A DNA stretch of 64,000 nucleotides from Ectobacillus sp048976805 (GTDB lineage: Bacteria; Bacillota; Bacilli; Bacillales; Bacillaceae_G), in contig JBHGUR010000020.1 of assembly GCA_048976805.1 (NCBI GenBank), forward strand, positions 43,146 to 107,145, read 5' to 3'. The notes beneath the pieces were generated by a model. It ran no database searches. It saw only the letters and a list, made by a program, of their open reading frames with translations, and was not told the DNA's origin. Both the position numbers and the translations under genes were made by a program. The first letter of the stretch is position 1, and the number at the start of each line of letters is the position of its first letter. Below, piece by piece: positions 34,140 to 43,540 of the stretch.

Positions 34140-34283
34140 GTGCTGTATATGTCTTACCGATTTCCCTTTTTTCTAGATAGCCTGCTTTCGATGTGCGGCT
34201 GGGTTCACTTTACGGGTGAAGTAACGGAGGATGAAACAGAAGATAGCAAGCAGGAAGTTATGCTAAGTGAAGAGAAAGAATAA
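34140..34283 (+). CDS. Possible small protein, 47 residues
   Basis: A weak candidate. GTG at 34140 lies 6 nt after GAGG; ATG at 34149 is an alternative. The product has a hydrophobic, aromatic N-terminal half (YRFPFFLDSLLSMCGW) and a very acidic C-terminal half rich in Glu, Asp and Lys. It lies between a repeat and the MFS gene. No family recognised; it may be spurious. Confidence 0.25.
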   Translation: MLYMSYRFPFFLDSLLSMCGWVHFTGEVTEDETEDSKQEVMLSEEKE

Positions 34284-34400
34284 CTTTTACAAACGGCGCG
34301 CAGGCGGATAGTGATCTTAAGCGAGAAGGCATAATCATTGTCATACACTGCGGCAACGCTGTATAATATTTTCTTAGCGCTTAAAGAGGGAGAGGAATAT

Positions 34401-35750
34401 ATGAAAAGCAGAACTTCTGTCATGGTCAGTATTGTCCTGGCGATGCTCGTCGCATCGATGGATACAACGATTATGAATACGACGATGCCGATTATTGCCA
34501 AGGAATTGGGCGGATTCGAGCTGTATGCTTGGTCGTTTGCTTCGTATATGATTACGACGACCGTATTTGCGCCGGTGGCGGGGCGTTTATCTGATATATT
34601 CGGGCGCAAGAGAGTATTTGGATTTGGCATGATTTTATTTTTAATTGGCTCTCTATTGTGCGGCTTGTCCGAAACAATGCTGCAGCTCGTCATTTTCCGC
34701 GCTGTGCAAGGAATTGGGGCCGGGTTTATGATGCCGTTTCCGGCGATTATCGCCGGCGATTTGTTTCCGGTGGAAAAGCGCGGCAAAATCCAGGCGTTCT
34801 TTACGGCAATGTGGGGGCTTTCCGCGGTGCTTGCGCCGCTATTGGGCGCGTTTTTCGTAGAATATATGTCCTGGAGATGGATTTTCTATGTGAACCTGCC
34901 AATTTGTTTGCTGTCCCTCGTTACACTTCTTCCTTATAAAGAGGTGTACACGCCGAAAAAGGCGGAGGTCGATTACATCGGGGCGATTTTATTTGCGGCC
35001 GGCGTCAGCTTGCTGCTGCTTGTTACGGTGGTGGAGCGCAATCAAGCGCTGTACGGCTTGCTTGGCGCTATGGTGATTATTATCTTTTATTTCTTTGAGA
35101 AAAAACAAGCCTCGCCGCTTGTTCCGTTATCCATGGTCAACAACAAAACGATTAAATGGATGAATATTAACGGCTTTATCGGCTGCGCTGCCTTATTTGG
35201 AACGGCAAGCTATCTTCCATTATTCCTGCAAAGCATCGCGAAGCAATCGCTGTTTTTAAGCGGCGTTGCCTTGCTAGGCACATCAATCGGCTGGATGGCC
35301 GTATCTGTTCCGGCAGGAAATTGGATTATGAAATATGGCTACCGCAAGCTGCTTATTATCGGCAATGTTTTTTTGCTTCTTTCGGGAGCCCTGCTTGTTT
35401 TGCTGCGGGAAACGAACGGCTTTTGGTACGTGTTTTTCGTAATGGTTATCCAAGGCGCCGCCTTCGGATTAACGTCGACGGTTGGGATAATTGCCTCGCA
35501 GCAACTGGTTGAACCGCATCAAAAAGGAATCTCGACATCGTTCTTTATGTTTTGCCGCAATATCGGAACGGCGGTCGGCGTAACGATCATGGGTGCCTTT
35601 TTAACAAAAGCGCCGGACTTTATGGCAGGCATCCATAATTTGTTTATCTTCGGCTTTGTCGGAAGCATCATCGCTTTGTTGACTGCATTCTTTATCCACA
35701 ATCAATCTAATGAGGAAAAAGATGCGGCTGCGGGCAGTGAGGCGGTATAG
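34401..35750 (+). CDS. MFS drug efflux transporter, EmrB/QacA (DHA2-like)
   Basis: Proton-driven multidrug exporter of 449 residues with 12-14 transmembrane helices. The motif SMDTTIMNTTMPIIAKELG in helix 1 is typical of the DHA2 group, GRLSDIFGRKRVF near 61 is MFS motif A, and IFRAVQGIGAGFMMPFP near 94 matches motif B. ATG 34401 follows AGGGAGAGG; a longer frame from 34338 has no ribosome site. A candidate -10 TATAAT lies near 34358. Substrates unknown; no regulator gene adjoins it. Confidence 0.88.
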   Translation: MKSRTSVMVSIVLAMLVASMDTTIMNTTMPIIAKELGGFELYAWSFASYMITTTVFAPVAGRLSDIFGRKRVFGFGMILFLIGSLLCGLSETMLQLVIFRAVQGIGAGFMMPFPAIIAGDLFPVEKRGKIQAFFTAMWGLSAVLAPLLGAFFVEYMSWRWIFYVNLPICLLSLVTLLPYKEVYTPKKAEVDYIGAILFAAGVSLLLLVTVVERNQALYGLLGAMVIIIFYFFEKKQASPLVPLSMVNNKTIKWMNINGFIGCAALFGTASYLPLFLQSIAKQSLFLSGVALLGTSIGWMAVSVPAGNWIMKYGYRKLLIIGNVFLLLSGALLVLLRETNGFWYVFFVMVIQGAAFGLTSTVGIIASQQLVEPHQKGISTSFFMFCRNIGTAVGVTIMGAFLTKAPDFMAGIHNLFIFGFVGSIIALLTAFFIHNQSNEEKDAAAGSEAV

Positions 35751-35756
35751 GAAAAA

Positions 35757-35792
35757 AGGAAAGGTTGTCCAACTGGGGCAGCCTTTTGTTTA
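35757..35792 (+). terminator. Terminator after the MFS gene
   Basis: An 11-bp stem with two wobble pairs, AAAGGTTGTCC with GGGCAGCCTTT, followed by TTTG-rich sequence. Confidence 0.75.
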
Positions 35793-35960
35793 TCTTTCAA
35801 GGTTCGATTTGAGAGTCGTTTCTTGGTTTATCTAAATAGTATTTCCTAAATTATTCCATGCGAGAGCAGGAAGTAGCTGAGGCATTCGTGTGCTATAATG
35901 ATATAGTGTATAGTAAAGTCTTAGACAATTTGAAATTTCGATTATATTAGGAGACGCATT

Positions 35961-36608
35961 ATGAGTTATAAAGGGCGGATTACATCTCTTATTATCATAT
36001 TATTAGGATATTCATTTTGGACGTATTACGTGATTGTACAATACGGCTCTGTTTGGGGAACTCCTGGAAAATTTCTTTTTAATGTTGTTCCTACCCTGCT
36101 AGAACTGTGCATTGGCTGGTGGATTGGCTTGCAGTTTGACAAAGTGAAATTTCTTTCCGAGCGCGATATGTTAACCGGCGTTTACAACCGGCGCTATGTG
36201 TACTCGTTGTTTGCAAAGAAGCCAAAGCGGCTGCAGCAAGGATTTACGGTTTTCCTTGTGGATGTGGACCATTTTAAAGATGTTAATGATATATATGGAC
36301 ATCGAATGGGAGATAAAGTACTTCAATCGCTGGCTTACATTTTGCGGAGGCATGTACGAAAGGAGGATCTTGTTGTGCGTTGGGGCGGGGATGAATTTCT
36401 CATTATAGCCTTTGGGGGATGCGATCCTGCTGTCTTGATAGAACGTTGGGATGGGGAATTGCAATCCTTATCAAAGGAACTCGGGTTTCATGTGTCTATT
36501 TCAGTGGGGCAATGCAGCGTAACACCCAATTCCCTTCCTGAATTAGATGTTATTGTCCAAGGCGCTGATGAGGAAATGTACGTTCGGAAAAAGATGTCAT
36601 TTTTATGA
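35961..36608 (+). CDS. GGDEF-domain diguanylate cyclase, membrane-linked
   Basis: Makes the second messenger c-di-GMP from two GTP. A 215-residue protein: two N-terminal hydrophobic segments (residues about 7-55), then one GGDEF domain starting at ERDMLTGVYNRRYV near 68. The catalytic motif WGGDEF near 144 is intact, and RKED lies five residues before it, matching the RxxD inhibitory site. No sensory (PAS/GAF) or EAL domain. ATG follows TAGGAGA. It stands alone between terminators, so its regulation is unclear. Confidence 0.88.
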   Translation: MSYKGRITSLIIILLGYSFWTYYVIVQYGSVWGTPGKFLFNVVPTLLELCIGWWIGLQFDKVKFLSERDMLTGVYNRRYVYSLFAKKPKRLQQGFTVFLVDVDHFKDVNDIYGHRMGDKVLQSLAYILRRHVRKEDLVVRWGGDEFLIIAFGGCDPAVLIERWDGELQSLSKELGFHVSISVGQCSVTPNSLPELDVIVQGADEEMYVRKKMSFL

Positions 36609-36660
36609 ATTCTAACAGATGCTCATGCCCCTTTTTGGATATTTCTGTTAAAATTGTTTT
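36608..36660 (+). terminator. Terminator-like hairpin after the GGDEF gene
   Basis: AATTCTAACAGAT (36608-36620) pairs imperfectly with ATTTCTGTTAAAATT (36641-36655), then GTTTT. Confidence 0.5.
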
Positions 36661-36675
36661 AGAAAGGGGATGGTA

Positions 36676-36951
36676 ATGATGAATAGTCTTGTACATCGCG
36701 GCTTTGTCGACCAAGAATTAATGCAATACGATGTGATTGTCGAATTGGTAAATGGCGAAAAGAGATATTGTACAACGGAAGTTCCATCCAGCTGGGAATA
36801 CGATTATGTAGTGCGCAATATTACGTCTTTGTTTGAGGATCGGAAATTTGTGCGAGTAGCGGAAAATGTGGTTGTGAATTCTTCAAACGTATTGACGATC
36901 ACAATCAACACAAACGATGAACAATTTGAACCATACAACTTTTCTCTATAG
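36676..36951 (+). CDS. Hypothetical protein, 91 residues
   Basis: Not recognised. ATG 36676 (or 36679) follows GAAAGGGG at normal spacing; the in-frame ATG at 36670 is too close to it. The protein is soluble with a beta-rich pattern (YDVIVELVNGEKRY, FVRVAENVVVNSSNVLTITI), suggesting a small barrel or sandwich; no signal peptide. A strong hairpin follows at 36991. Confidence 0.65.
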   Translation: MMNSLVHRGFVDQELMQYDVIVELVNGEKRYCTTEVPSSWEYDYVVRNITSLFEDRKFVRVAENVVVNSSNVLTITINTNDEQFEPYNFSL

Positions 36952-36990
36952 CAGCATGCGCGGCAAAAGCAGCGATAAAATGACCGGAAG

Positions 36991-37034
36991 CAAAGCAGGG
37001 CAATTTATATGCGAATTCGCCCTGCTTTGTTTTG
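36991..37034. terminator. Strong hairpin between convergent units
   Basis: CAAAGCAGGGC (36991-37001) pairs perfectly with GCCCTGCTTTG (37019-37029), then TTTT on the plus strand. It ends the 91-residue gene and could also end the minus-strand pseudogene. Confidence 0.85.
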
Positions 37035-37045
37035 TCGACACAATC

Positions 37046-37198
37046 TTAGGAAAATAATTTTTCTAAATCTACTTGAAAGCCTTCTAAAACAGCAAAATGA
37101 ATCAAACCTGTATCTTTTCCTGCATTCATCTGCCGATACTAGCCGGCATCATCTAATGTATACACTTGAACGGTATTTAAAAGCGGCAAGGCGTCCAT
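37046..37198 (-). pseudogene. Broken small gene with an in-frame TAG
   Basis: The minus strand from ATG 37198 reads MDALPLLNTVQVYTLDDAG, then TAG (37139-37141), then YRQMNAGKDTGLIHFAVLEG and on to a TAA at 37046-37048. The phase is kept on both sides and the sequence looks protein-like, which suggests a roughly 50-residue gene recently interrupted by a nonsense change. The ribosome site is weak. No family recognised. The rest of 37199-37362 shows nothing. Confidence 0.45.
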
Positions 37199-37362
37199 AT
37201 TTTTAAGCTATTTCCATTATAATGCATTCTTTATCTTTTGTCCTTTGTGTGTAAATGGCTGTACTTTTTCTTCTAGCAAAAAAATTTCATTCTGCCGATG
37301 CGGCTATAAGGAAATAATTGTTATAATATAAGGAAAATTCATTTTCGAAAAGGGTGAGGATT

Positions 37363-39402
37363 GTGAAGCAGATTGAGCAGCTGATTTCCGTTTGTTCCTT
37401 GGACTGCCCTGATACATGTAGCCTGTTAGTGGAAAAACAGGACGGGAAACTTACAAAGGTAACAGGGAACCCGGACCACCCTGTAACAAAGGGCGCTATT
37501 TGCCATAAAGTCCGCCATACGCCGGATAAGGTTCATCATCCTGAGCGGATTTTATATCCGCTTAGACGTATTGGCGCAAAAGGGGAAGGGAAGTTTGCCC
37601 GCATTAGTTGGGACGAGGCGTATGCGGAAATAAAAGAAAAATTTACTGGCATTATAAAAGAATACGGGGCGGAGGCTATTCTGCCTTACAGTTTTTATGG
37701 AAATATGGGAGTTATTAATACAGAAGGAATGGACCGCCGCTTTTTCCATAAGCTTGGCGCTACTCAATTGCAGCGGGCGATTTGCAATTCGGCCGGCGCG
37801 GCCGGCTATGCGTATACGATGGGAAAAAGCTTTGGAACAGACCCGGAGGAGACGGTGCACAGCAAGCTGATTATCATTTGGGGCTGCAATTTGTTGAGCA
37901 CGAATATGCACCAAGCTGTGTACGCAAATGAAGCCCGGAAAAACGGGGCGAAGATTATTGTAATTGATGTGCACGAAAACCGCACGGCAAAGTGGGCCGA
38001 TTGGTTTATTCCGGTTCTTCCAGGAAGCGATGCGGCGCTCGCGCTGGGCATTATGCATATTTTAATTAAGGAAGAGCTGGTAGATCGCGAGTTTTTGGCG
38101 AGGTATACGGTAGGATATGAGGAGCTGTGCGTGCAGGCGGACGTGTATACGCCAGAAAAAACAGCTATGCTGACAGGTGTGAGCGTGGCGGATATTTATA
38201 AGCTGGCCCGTTTATACGGAACGGTGTTCCCTGCTTTCATCCGCATCGGCAACGGCTTGCAGCACCATGATAACGGGGGGATGGCTGTGCGCGCCATTTC
38301 CTGTTTGCCTGCGCTGACGGGGCAGTGGCAGCATAGAGGCGGCGGGGCGGTGAAAGGAAATGGCGCCTACAGCGCCTTAAACAGCTTTATGCTGGAGCGG
38401 CCGGATTTGCTGCCGGAGAAAAAGCCGCGGACAATTAATATGAATCAATTAGGACAAGCCCTTTTGGAAGCGGATCCGCCGGTAAAAGCGCTGTTCGTCT
38501 ATAATTGCAATCCGGCGCAGGTAGCGCCGGAGCAGGCGAAGGTTCGCAAGGGGCTGCTGCGTGACGATTTATTTACCGTCGTTCATGAATTGTTTTTAAC
38601 AGATACGGCGAAGTATGCCGATCTCATCTTGCCGGCGACGAGCTCATTTGAAAACTTGGACTTGTATACGTCTTATTGGCATTTGTATGTTATGTTGAAT
38701 GAGCCTGTATTAGACGTGCAGGGCGAGGCGAAATCTAATTTTACTTTATTTAAAGAATTGGCCTATGTGATGGGATTTGAAGAGCCGTGCTTTTATGATA
38801 CAGAAGAGGATATGATCCGGCAGGCGCTTGATAATCCAAATAACCCTTATTTGGAGGGAATTACGTACGAAGCGTTGCAAAAAAAGAAATGGATGCGCGT
38901 TAATACAATAGGAAAGAAGCCGATTTATGAAGCATGCCCGACACCATCGGGGAAAATTGAATTGTTTTCGGAAACGCTAAAGCAGCAAGGGCTATCTCCT
39001 GTAGCGGAGCACATTCCGTTAGCCGACCAAAAGTATCCGCTTCGCTTTGTGCCGGCGCCGAATCATCAGTTTTTAAATTCTACTTTTGGGAATATAAAGA
39101 AGCTGCAAAAGCTAGAAGGGCGCCCCGTTGTATATTTGCACGAGCATGATGCAGCCAAGCGGGGAATTATGGATGGCGATATAGTGGAGGTGTGGAATGA
39201 CCGCGGTTCTTGCCGTTTATACGCGTCTGTCGGGACAACAGTGCTGCCGGGTGTTGCCGTAACACAAGGATTGTGGTGGGAAGATCAGGAGCTCGGATAT
39301 ACATCCGTAAACGAGCTGACCCCGGACCGGCTTGCCGATTTTGCGGGAGGGGCAACATTTTTCTCGGGCACGGTAGAAGTAGAAAAGGCAAAAAGGATGT
39401 AA
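37363..39402 (+). CDS. Molybdopterin-dependent oxidoreductase, YoaE-like
   Basis: A 679-residue enzyme of the DMSO-reductase/formate-dehydrogenase superfamily. The N-terminal cluster motif CSLDCPDTC with a later Cys in GAICHKV (near 46) should bind [4Fe-4S]. CNSAGAAGYAYT, IIIWGCNLLSTN, DVHENRTAKWADWFIPVLPGSD and the C-terminal molydopterin-dinucleotide-binding domain (PAPNHQFLNSTF onward) are visible. There is no Tat signal, so it is cytoplasmic. GTG 37363 follows AAGGGTGAGG; GTG 37354 is possible. No cofactor-synthesis or partner subunit genes are nearby, so its substrate is unknown. Confidence 0.88.
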   Translation: MKQIEQLISVCSLDCPDTCSLLVEKQDGKLTKVTGNPDHPVTKGAICHKVRHTPDKVHHPERILYPLRRIGAKGEGKFARISWDEAYAEIKEKFTGIIKEYGAEAILPYSFYGNMGVINTEGMDRRFFHKLGATQLQRAICNSAGAAGYAYTMGKSFGTDPEETVHSKLIIIWGCNLLSTNMHQAVYANEARKNGAKIIVIDVHENRTAKWADWFIPVLPGSDAALALGIMHILIKEELVDREFLARYTVGYEELCVQADVYTPEKTAMLTGVSVADIYKLARLYGTVFPAFIRIGNGLQHHDNGGMAVRAISCLPALTGQWQHRGGGAVKGNGAYSALNSFMLERPDLLPEKKPRTINMNQLGQALLEADPPVKALFVYNCNPAQVAPEQAKVRKGLLRDDLFTVVHELFLTDTAKYADLILPATSSFENLDLYTSYWHLYVMLNEPVLDVQGEAKSNFTLFKELAYVMGFEEPCFYDTEEDMIRQALDNPNNPYLEGITYEALQKKKWMRVNTIGKKPIYEACPTPSGKIELFSETLKQQGLSPVAEHIPLADQKYPLRFVPAPNHQFLNSTFGNIKKLQKLEGRPVVYLHEHDAAKRGIMDGDIVEVWNDRGSCRLYASVGTTVLPGVAVTQGLWWEDQELGYTSVNELTPDRLADFAGGATFFSGTVEVEKAKRM

Positions 39403-39483
39403 AATATACCAAACATTGTATTTGAACTTCCTGTTTGGTATAGTTACATATAAGTGTAGAATAGTGTAAAAAGAGGCGAAGGT

Positions 39484-40479
39484 ATGGAAAGAAAAGAGAA
39501 TGCGGTTGTATTATTTCCGAACCTCTCTCATCGTTTGCGCGAAAAGGGGCTTGATGCCTTAAACAACGAGCAGTTTCATGAGGCGCTTGCCTGCTTTGAC
39601 CAACTCAAGGAGTATGGCTTGCAAAATGAGCATTCTGAATTTGCGGCAGTTGTAAGCTTATTAGAATTGCAGGAACTACAAGAGGCGAAGCAGCGCTGCT
39701 ATGCGTTGCTGGAAAACGCCGAAACGTTATTTGCGGATGTACTGGAGATGTACATTACAATTTTAGTGCAGCTTCATGATTATACCGCCATTGCCGAAAC
39801 AGCAGAAATGGTATTACATAAAGACAAGGTTTCCGAAGAGCAAAAGCAAAAGCTTTCTAGTTTGCTTTCGTTTGCGCAAAAAATGAAAAGAGAGGAGCAA
39901 GCTTTTCTTTCAGGTGAGGAGGAAGAATTTGCTGCCATCTTTCAAGGAAACGATGTGTCCAAGCAGCTGCAAGCGCTGCAGCTTTTAAAACAACGGGGCA
40001 GAGTTCGGGCATTTTCATTTTTGCAATCGTTTTTGCGGGATGAAACAAAGCATCCATACATAAAGACGTCTATTTTGCATATGTTGATGGAATATGATGC
40101 GGCTGAGCAAGTGGAGGTAACGAAGTTTGGAAAGACAGTGGCTGTAGTTCCGAAAGAGCTATCTTCTGTGCGCCGGTCTCCTTTTGCCCAAGAGGTGCTA
40201 GAGGAACTAGAGCGGAGGATTGGAAATGAAAATCCGACGATGTTCCAAGCCCTTGAGGAATACTGGTATGCTATAACGGATCTGCTTTTTCCGGTTCAGC
40301 CTCTTCCAAATGATGCGAGACTCATAGCAGCAGCGCTAGAAAAGATTGGTGCTGAGCGCTTTTTTACGGAAGTTGGGGATGGGCAAATCACGGGCTGTTA
40401 CAGCATTTCCCTGTCCGATTTACAGACTGTCTATGATTGGCTTTTGCGTATTGAGAAAGAGGGCTATTTGACCGTATAA
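39484..40479 (+). CDS. ysoA: TPR-repeat protein YsoA
   Basis: A 331-residue soluble, mostly helical protein. The N-terminal half has TPR-like helices (REKGLDALNNEQFHEALACFDQLKEYG near 20-45, LLELQELQEAKQRCYALLE, VLEMYITILVQLHDYTAIAETAEMV); the C-terminal half lacks clear motifs. The position directly upstream of tig matches ysoA in B. subtilis. Function unknown, probably a protein-interaction scaffold. Confidence 0.8.
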   Translation: MERKENAVVLFPNLSHRLREKGLDALNNEQFHEALACFDQLKEYGLQNEHSEFAAVVSLLELQELQEAKQRCYALLENAETLFADVLEMYITILVQLHDYTAIAETAEMVLHKDKVSEEQKQKLSSLLSFAQKMKREEQAFLSGEEEEFAAIFQGNDVSKQLQALQLLKQRGRVRAFSFLQSFLRDETKHPYIKTSILHMLMEYDAAEQVEVTKFGKTVAVVPKELSSVRRSPFAQEVLEELERRIGNENPTMFQALEEYWYAITDLLFPVQPLPNDARLIAAALEKIGAERFFTEVGDGQITGCYSISLSDLQTVYDWLLRIEKEGYLTV

Positions 40480-40537
40480 TGAAAAAGAATGCTTCGGTTG
40501 TTGAAACCCGGAATTTGTATGATATAATATAAGGGTT

Positions 40538-40563
40538 GCATAATATATGATTATGCCTTTTTT
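40538..40563 (+). terminator. Terminator-like hairpin between ysoA and tig
   Basis: GCATAAT (40538-40544) pairs with ATTATGC (40550-40556), then CTTTTTT. Short but well placed. Confidence 0.6.
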
Positions 40564-40663
40564 ATGTGCAAAGAGGAAGCAAACTCCCGTAAGCTTCGTA
40601 TGATTCTCGGCCATACATACCGAGTGTTTATAGTTTATATTTATAGTTGGAGGGAAAGAATAA

Positions 40664-41941
40664 ATGTCTGCAAAATGGGAAAAATTAGAAGGTAGCGTTG
40701 GCGTTCTAACTGTAGAAGTTGATGCCCAAGAAGTAAATAAAGGATTAGACGCCGCGTTTAAAAAGGTTGTAAAAAATCTTAACGTGCCTGGATTCCGTAA
40801 AGGGAAACTTCCTCGTCCGTTATTCGAGCAACGCTTCGGTGTAGAATCTTTATACCAAGATGCATTGGATATTATCTTGCCGGAAGCTTATTCTAAAGCA
40901 ATCGATGAAACCGGTATTTTCCCGGTAGCTCATCCTGAAATTAACATTGAGCAAATGGAAAAAGGCAAAAACTTAATTTTCACTGCGAAAGTTACAGTAA
41001 AGCCTGAAGTAAAATTAGGCGAATATAAAGGTTTAGAAGTAGAAAAGCTTGATTCTACAGTAACTGATGAAGATGTAGAAAATGAGTTGAAAGCATTGCA
41101 AGAACGCAACGCTGAGCTTGTTGTGAAAGAAGATGGCGCTGTAGAAAACGGCAATACAGCTGTAATCGACTTTGAAGGCTTTTTAAACGGCGAAGCATTT
41201 GAGGGCGGCAAAGGCGAAAACTACTCTTTAGAAATTGGTTCTGGCAGCTTTATCCCGGGCTTTGAAGAGCAATTGGTAGGCATGAAAGCCGGTGAAGAGA
41301 AAGAAATCAATGTAACATTCCCAGAAGAGTACCATGCAGCTGAGCTTGCAGGCCAACCGGCTGTTTTCAAAGTGAAAGTTCATGAAATCAAAGCGAAAGA
41401 GCTTTCAGCTTTAGATGATGAGTTTGCAAAAGACGTAAACGAGGAAGTAGAAACGCTTGACGAATTAAAAGCAAAGCTTCGCGCTGATTTAGAAGAAAGA
41501 AAGAAAAACGAAGCTGAAAACAAGCTTCGCAATGACGTAGTGGAAAAAGCTTCTGAAAATGCGGAAGTAGAAATTCCAGAAGCAATGATTAACACTGAAT
41601 TAGACCGCATGGTTCGCGAATTTGAACAACGCCTTCAATATCAAGGCATGAACTTGGACCTTTATTTCCAATTCACAGGCCAAGATGAAGAAAAATTAAA
41701 AGAGCAAATGAAAGAAGAAGCGCAAGTACGCGTGAAAACGAATCTTGTTCTTGAAGCAATCATCGAAGCTGAGAACATCGAAGCAACAGATGAGGAAGTA
41801 AATGCGGAAGTAGAAAAAATGGCTGAAATGTATAACATGCCTGCAGATGCGGTAAGACAAGCGCTTGGCAATCTTGAGGCTGTAAAGGAAGACCTTAAAA
41901 TCCGCAAAGCGGTTGATTTCCTAGTGGAAAACAGCAAGTAA
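40664..41941 (+). CDS. tig: Trigger factor
   Basis: Ribosome-bound chaperone and peptidyl-prolyl isomerase. The 425 residues comprise an N-terminal ribosome-binding domain with the signature VPGFRKGKLPRPLFEQRFG (near 42-60), a central FKBP-type PPIase domain (GNTAVIDFEGF near 163 to about 245), and a long helical Glu/Lys-rich C-terminal domain. It sits just upstream of clpX, as in most Bacillus genomes, with a terminator between them. Confidence 0.97.
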   Translation: MSAKWEKLEGSVGVLTVEVDAQEVNKGLDAAFKKVVKNLNVPGFRKGKLPRPLFEQRFGVESLYQDALDIILPEAYSKAIDETGIFPVAHPEINIEQMEKGKNLIFTAKVTVKPEVKLGEYKGLEVEKLDSTVTDEDVENELKALQERNAELVVKEDGAVENGNTAVIDFEGFLNGEAFEGGKGENYSLEIGSGSFIPGFEEQLVGMKAGEEKEINVTFPEEYHAAELAGQPAVFKVKVHEIKAKELSALDDEFAKDVNEEVETLDELKAKLRADLEERKKNEAENKLRNDVVEKASENAEVEIPEAMINTELDRMVREFEQRLQYQGMNLDLYFQFTGQDEEKLKEQMKEEAQVRVKTNLVLEAIIEAENIEATDEEVNAEVEKMAEMYNMPADAVRQALGNLEAVKEDLKIRKAVDFLVENSK

Positions 41942-41956
41942 TACATGTTTATAATC

Positions 41957-41991
41957 AAACAGGGCGCGATGTTCGATCGTGCCTTGTTTTA
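41957..41991 (+). terminator. Terminator after tig
   Basis: A 14-bp stem with two wobble pairs (41957-41970 with 41976-41989), followed by T. Confidence 0.85.
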
Positions 41992-42270
41992 TACGATGAA
42001 TGCCGCGGGGCATTTTCACATCTCCAAAGCAGATGGAATTAACTGATTTTTCTGTATTGTGAAAATAGGAGGGTTAGCTCGGCAGGAAAATGAAGTTCTA
42101 ATGCCGAATATACATATTTTAAGCATTAAAGGAATTTTCATGCATATTATGTTCAGTCATATAATTTGTATTTATTAAAGTACAATGACATAATATGTAG
42201 TTACATACGGTAGTAATTTCATTACATATAGTGGGTACTGTTTCTAGCACTTTTTAAGGGGTGTGAAAGT
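41992..42270 (+). promoter_or_regulatory. clpX upstream region
   Basis: About 280 AT-rich bp that must hold the clpX promoter. No CtsR repeat (AGGTCAAA) or CIRCE element was seen. Ribosome site AAGGGGTGTG precedes ATG 42271. Confidence 0.4.
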
Positions 42271-43536
42271 ATGTTTAAATTTAATGATGAAAAAGGGCAG
42301 TTGAAATGTTCCTTTTGCGGTAAAACGCAAACGCAAGTACGCAAGCTTGTAGCCGGTCCCGGCGTATACATTTGTGATGAGTGTATCGAGCTTTGTACGG
42401 AAATTGTGCATGAGGAGCTTGCAAAAGACGATGAAGTGGAATTCAAAGATGTTCCAAAACCAATGGAAATTCGTGAAATTTTAGATGAATATGTAATTGG
42501 GCAAGATAAGGCAAAGAAGGCATTGGCAGTTGCAGTATACAACCACTATAAGCGAGTTAATTCCAACAGCAAAATCGATGATGTAGAACTTTCTAAAAGC
42601 AATATTGTATTAATCGGGCCGACTGGAAGCGGTAAAACATTATTGGCGCAAACATTGGCGCGCATTTTAAATGTTCCGTTTGCTATCGCTGATGCAACTT
42701 CTTTAACAGAAGCCGGCTATGTCGGTGAAGACGTGGAAAACATTTTGTTAAAGCTCATTCAAGCAGCAGATTATGATGTGGAAAAAGCGGAAAAAGGGAT
42801 TATTTATATTGATGAAATTGACAAGGTAGCCCGTAAATCTGAAAATCCATCCATTACACGTGATGTATCAGGTGAAGGCGTGCAGCAAGCGCTCTTGAAA
42901 ATTTTGGAAGGGACAGTTGCGAGCGTTCCGCCGCAGGGAGGACGCAAGCATCCGCACCAGGAATTTATTCAAATCGACACATCTAATATTTTATTTATTT
43001 GCGGCGGTGCATTTGACGGGATTGAGCAAATTATCAAACGCCGTTTAGGCAAAAAGGTAATCGGCTTTGGAACGGATCCGAAGAAGGACAATATAGACGA
43101 TCAAAAGGTGCTTTCGCACGTTCTTCCGGAAGACTTGCTGCGCTTTGGGCTTATCCCGGAATTTATCGGGCGCCTTCCGGTTATCGCCAACCTTGAACAG
43201 CTTGATGAAGCTGCGCTTGTCGAGATTTTAACAAAACCGAAAAATGCTTTAGTAAAGCAATATCAAAAGCTTCTGGAGCTCGATGATGTTGAACTTGAAT
43301 TTGAGACAGGTGCGCTTCGCGAAATCGCCAAAAAGGCGATTGAACGTAAAACAGGAGCGCGCGGGTTGCGTTCAATCATTGAGGGAATTATGCTTGATGT
43401 GATGTTTGAGCTTCCATCCCGCAATGATATTGAAAAATGCATTATTTCAAAAGAAACAGTCGCAGACGGCGCACCGCCGAAGCTTGTTCTTCATGACGGA
43501 ACAATATTGGAGCACGGTACGAAAACATCAGCGTAA
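42271..43536 (+). CDS. clpX: ATP-dependent Clp protease ATP-binding subunit ClpX
   Basis: Hexameric AAA+ unfoldase that feeds ClpP. The 421-residue protein has an N-terminal C4 zinc finger (CSFCGKT and CDECIELC, residues about 13-40), Walker A GPTGSGKT near 115, Walker B IIYIDEIDK near 176, a RYVG/GYVGEDVE pore loop near 149, and the ClpP-binding tripeptide IGF in KKVIGFG near 266. clpP is not in the window. Stands between tig and lonB with its own terminator. Confidence 0.98.
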   Translation: MFKFNDEKGQLKCSFCGKTQTQVRKLVAGPGVYICDECIELCTEIVHEELAKDDEVEFKDVPKPMEIREILDEYVIGQDKAKKALAVAVYNHYKRVNSNSKIDDVELSKSNIVLIGPTGSGKTLLAQTLARILNVPFAIADATSLTEAGYVGEDVENILLKLIQAADYDVEKAEKGIIYIDEIDKVARKSENPSITRDVSGEGVQQALLKILEGTVASVPPQGGRKHPHQEFIQIDTSNILFICGGAFDGIEQIIKRRLGKKVIGFGTDPKKDNIDDQKVLSHVLPEDLLRFGLIPEFIGRLPVIANLEQLDEAALVEILTKPKNALVKQYQKLLELDDVELEFETGALREIAKKAIERKTGARGLRSIIEGIMLDVMFELPSRNDIEKCIISKETVADGAPPKLVLHDGTILEHGTKTSA

Positions 43537-43540
43537 TCTT

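Noticed and set aside
37009..37206. Sixty-five-codon plus-strand frame
   Set aside because: It begins in the terminator stem and is the shadow of the minus-strand broken gene.
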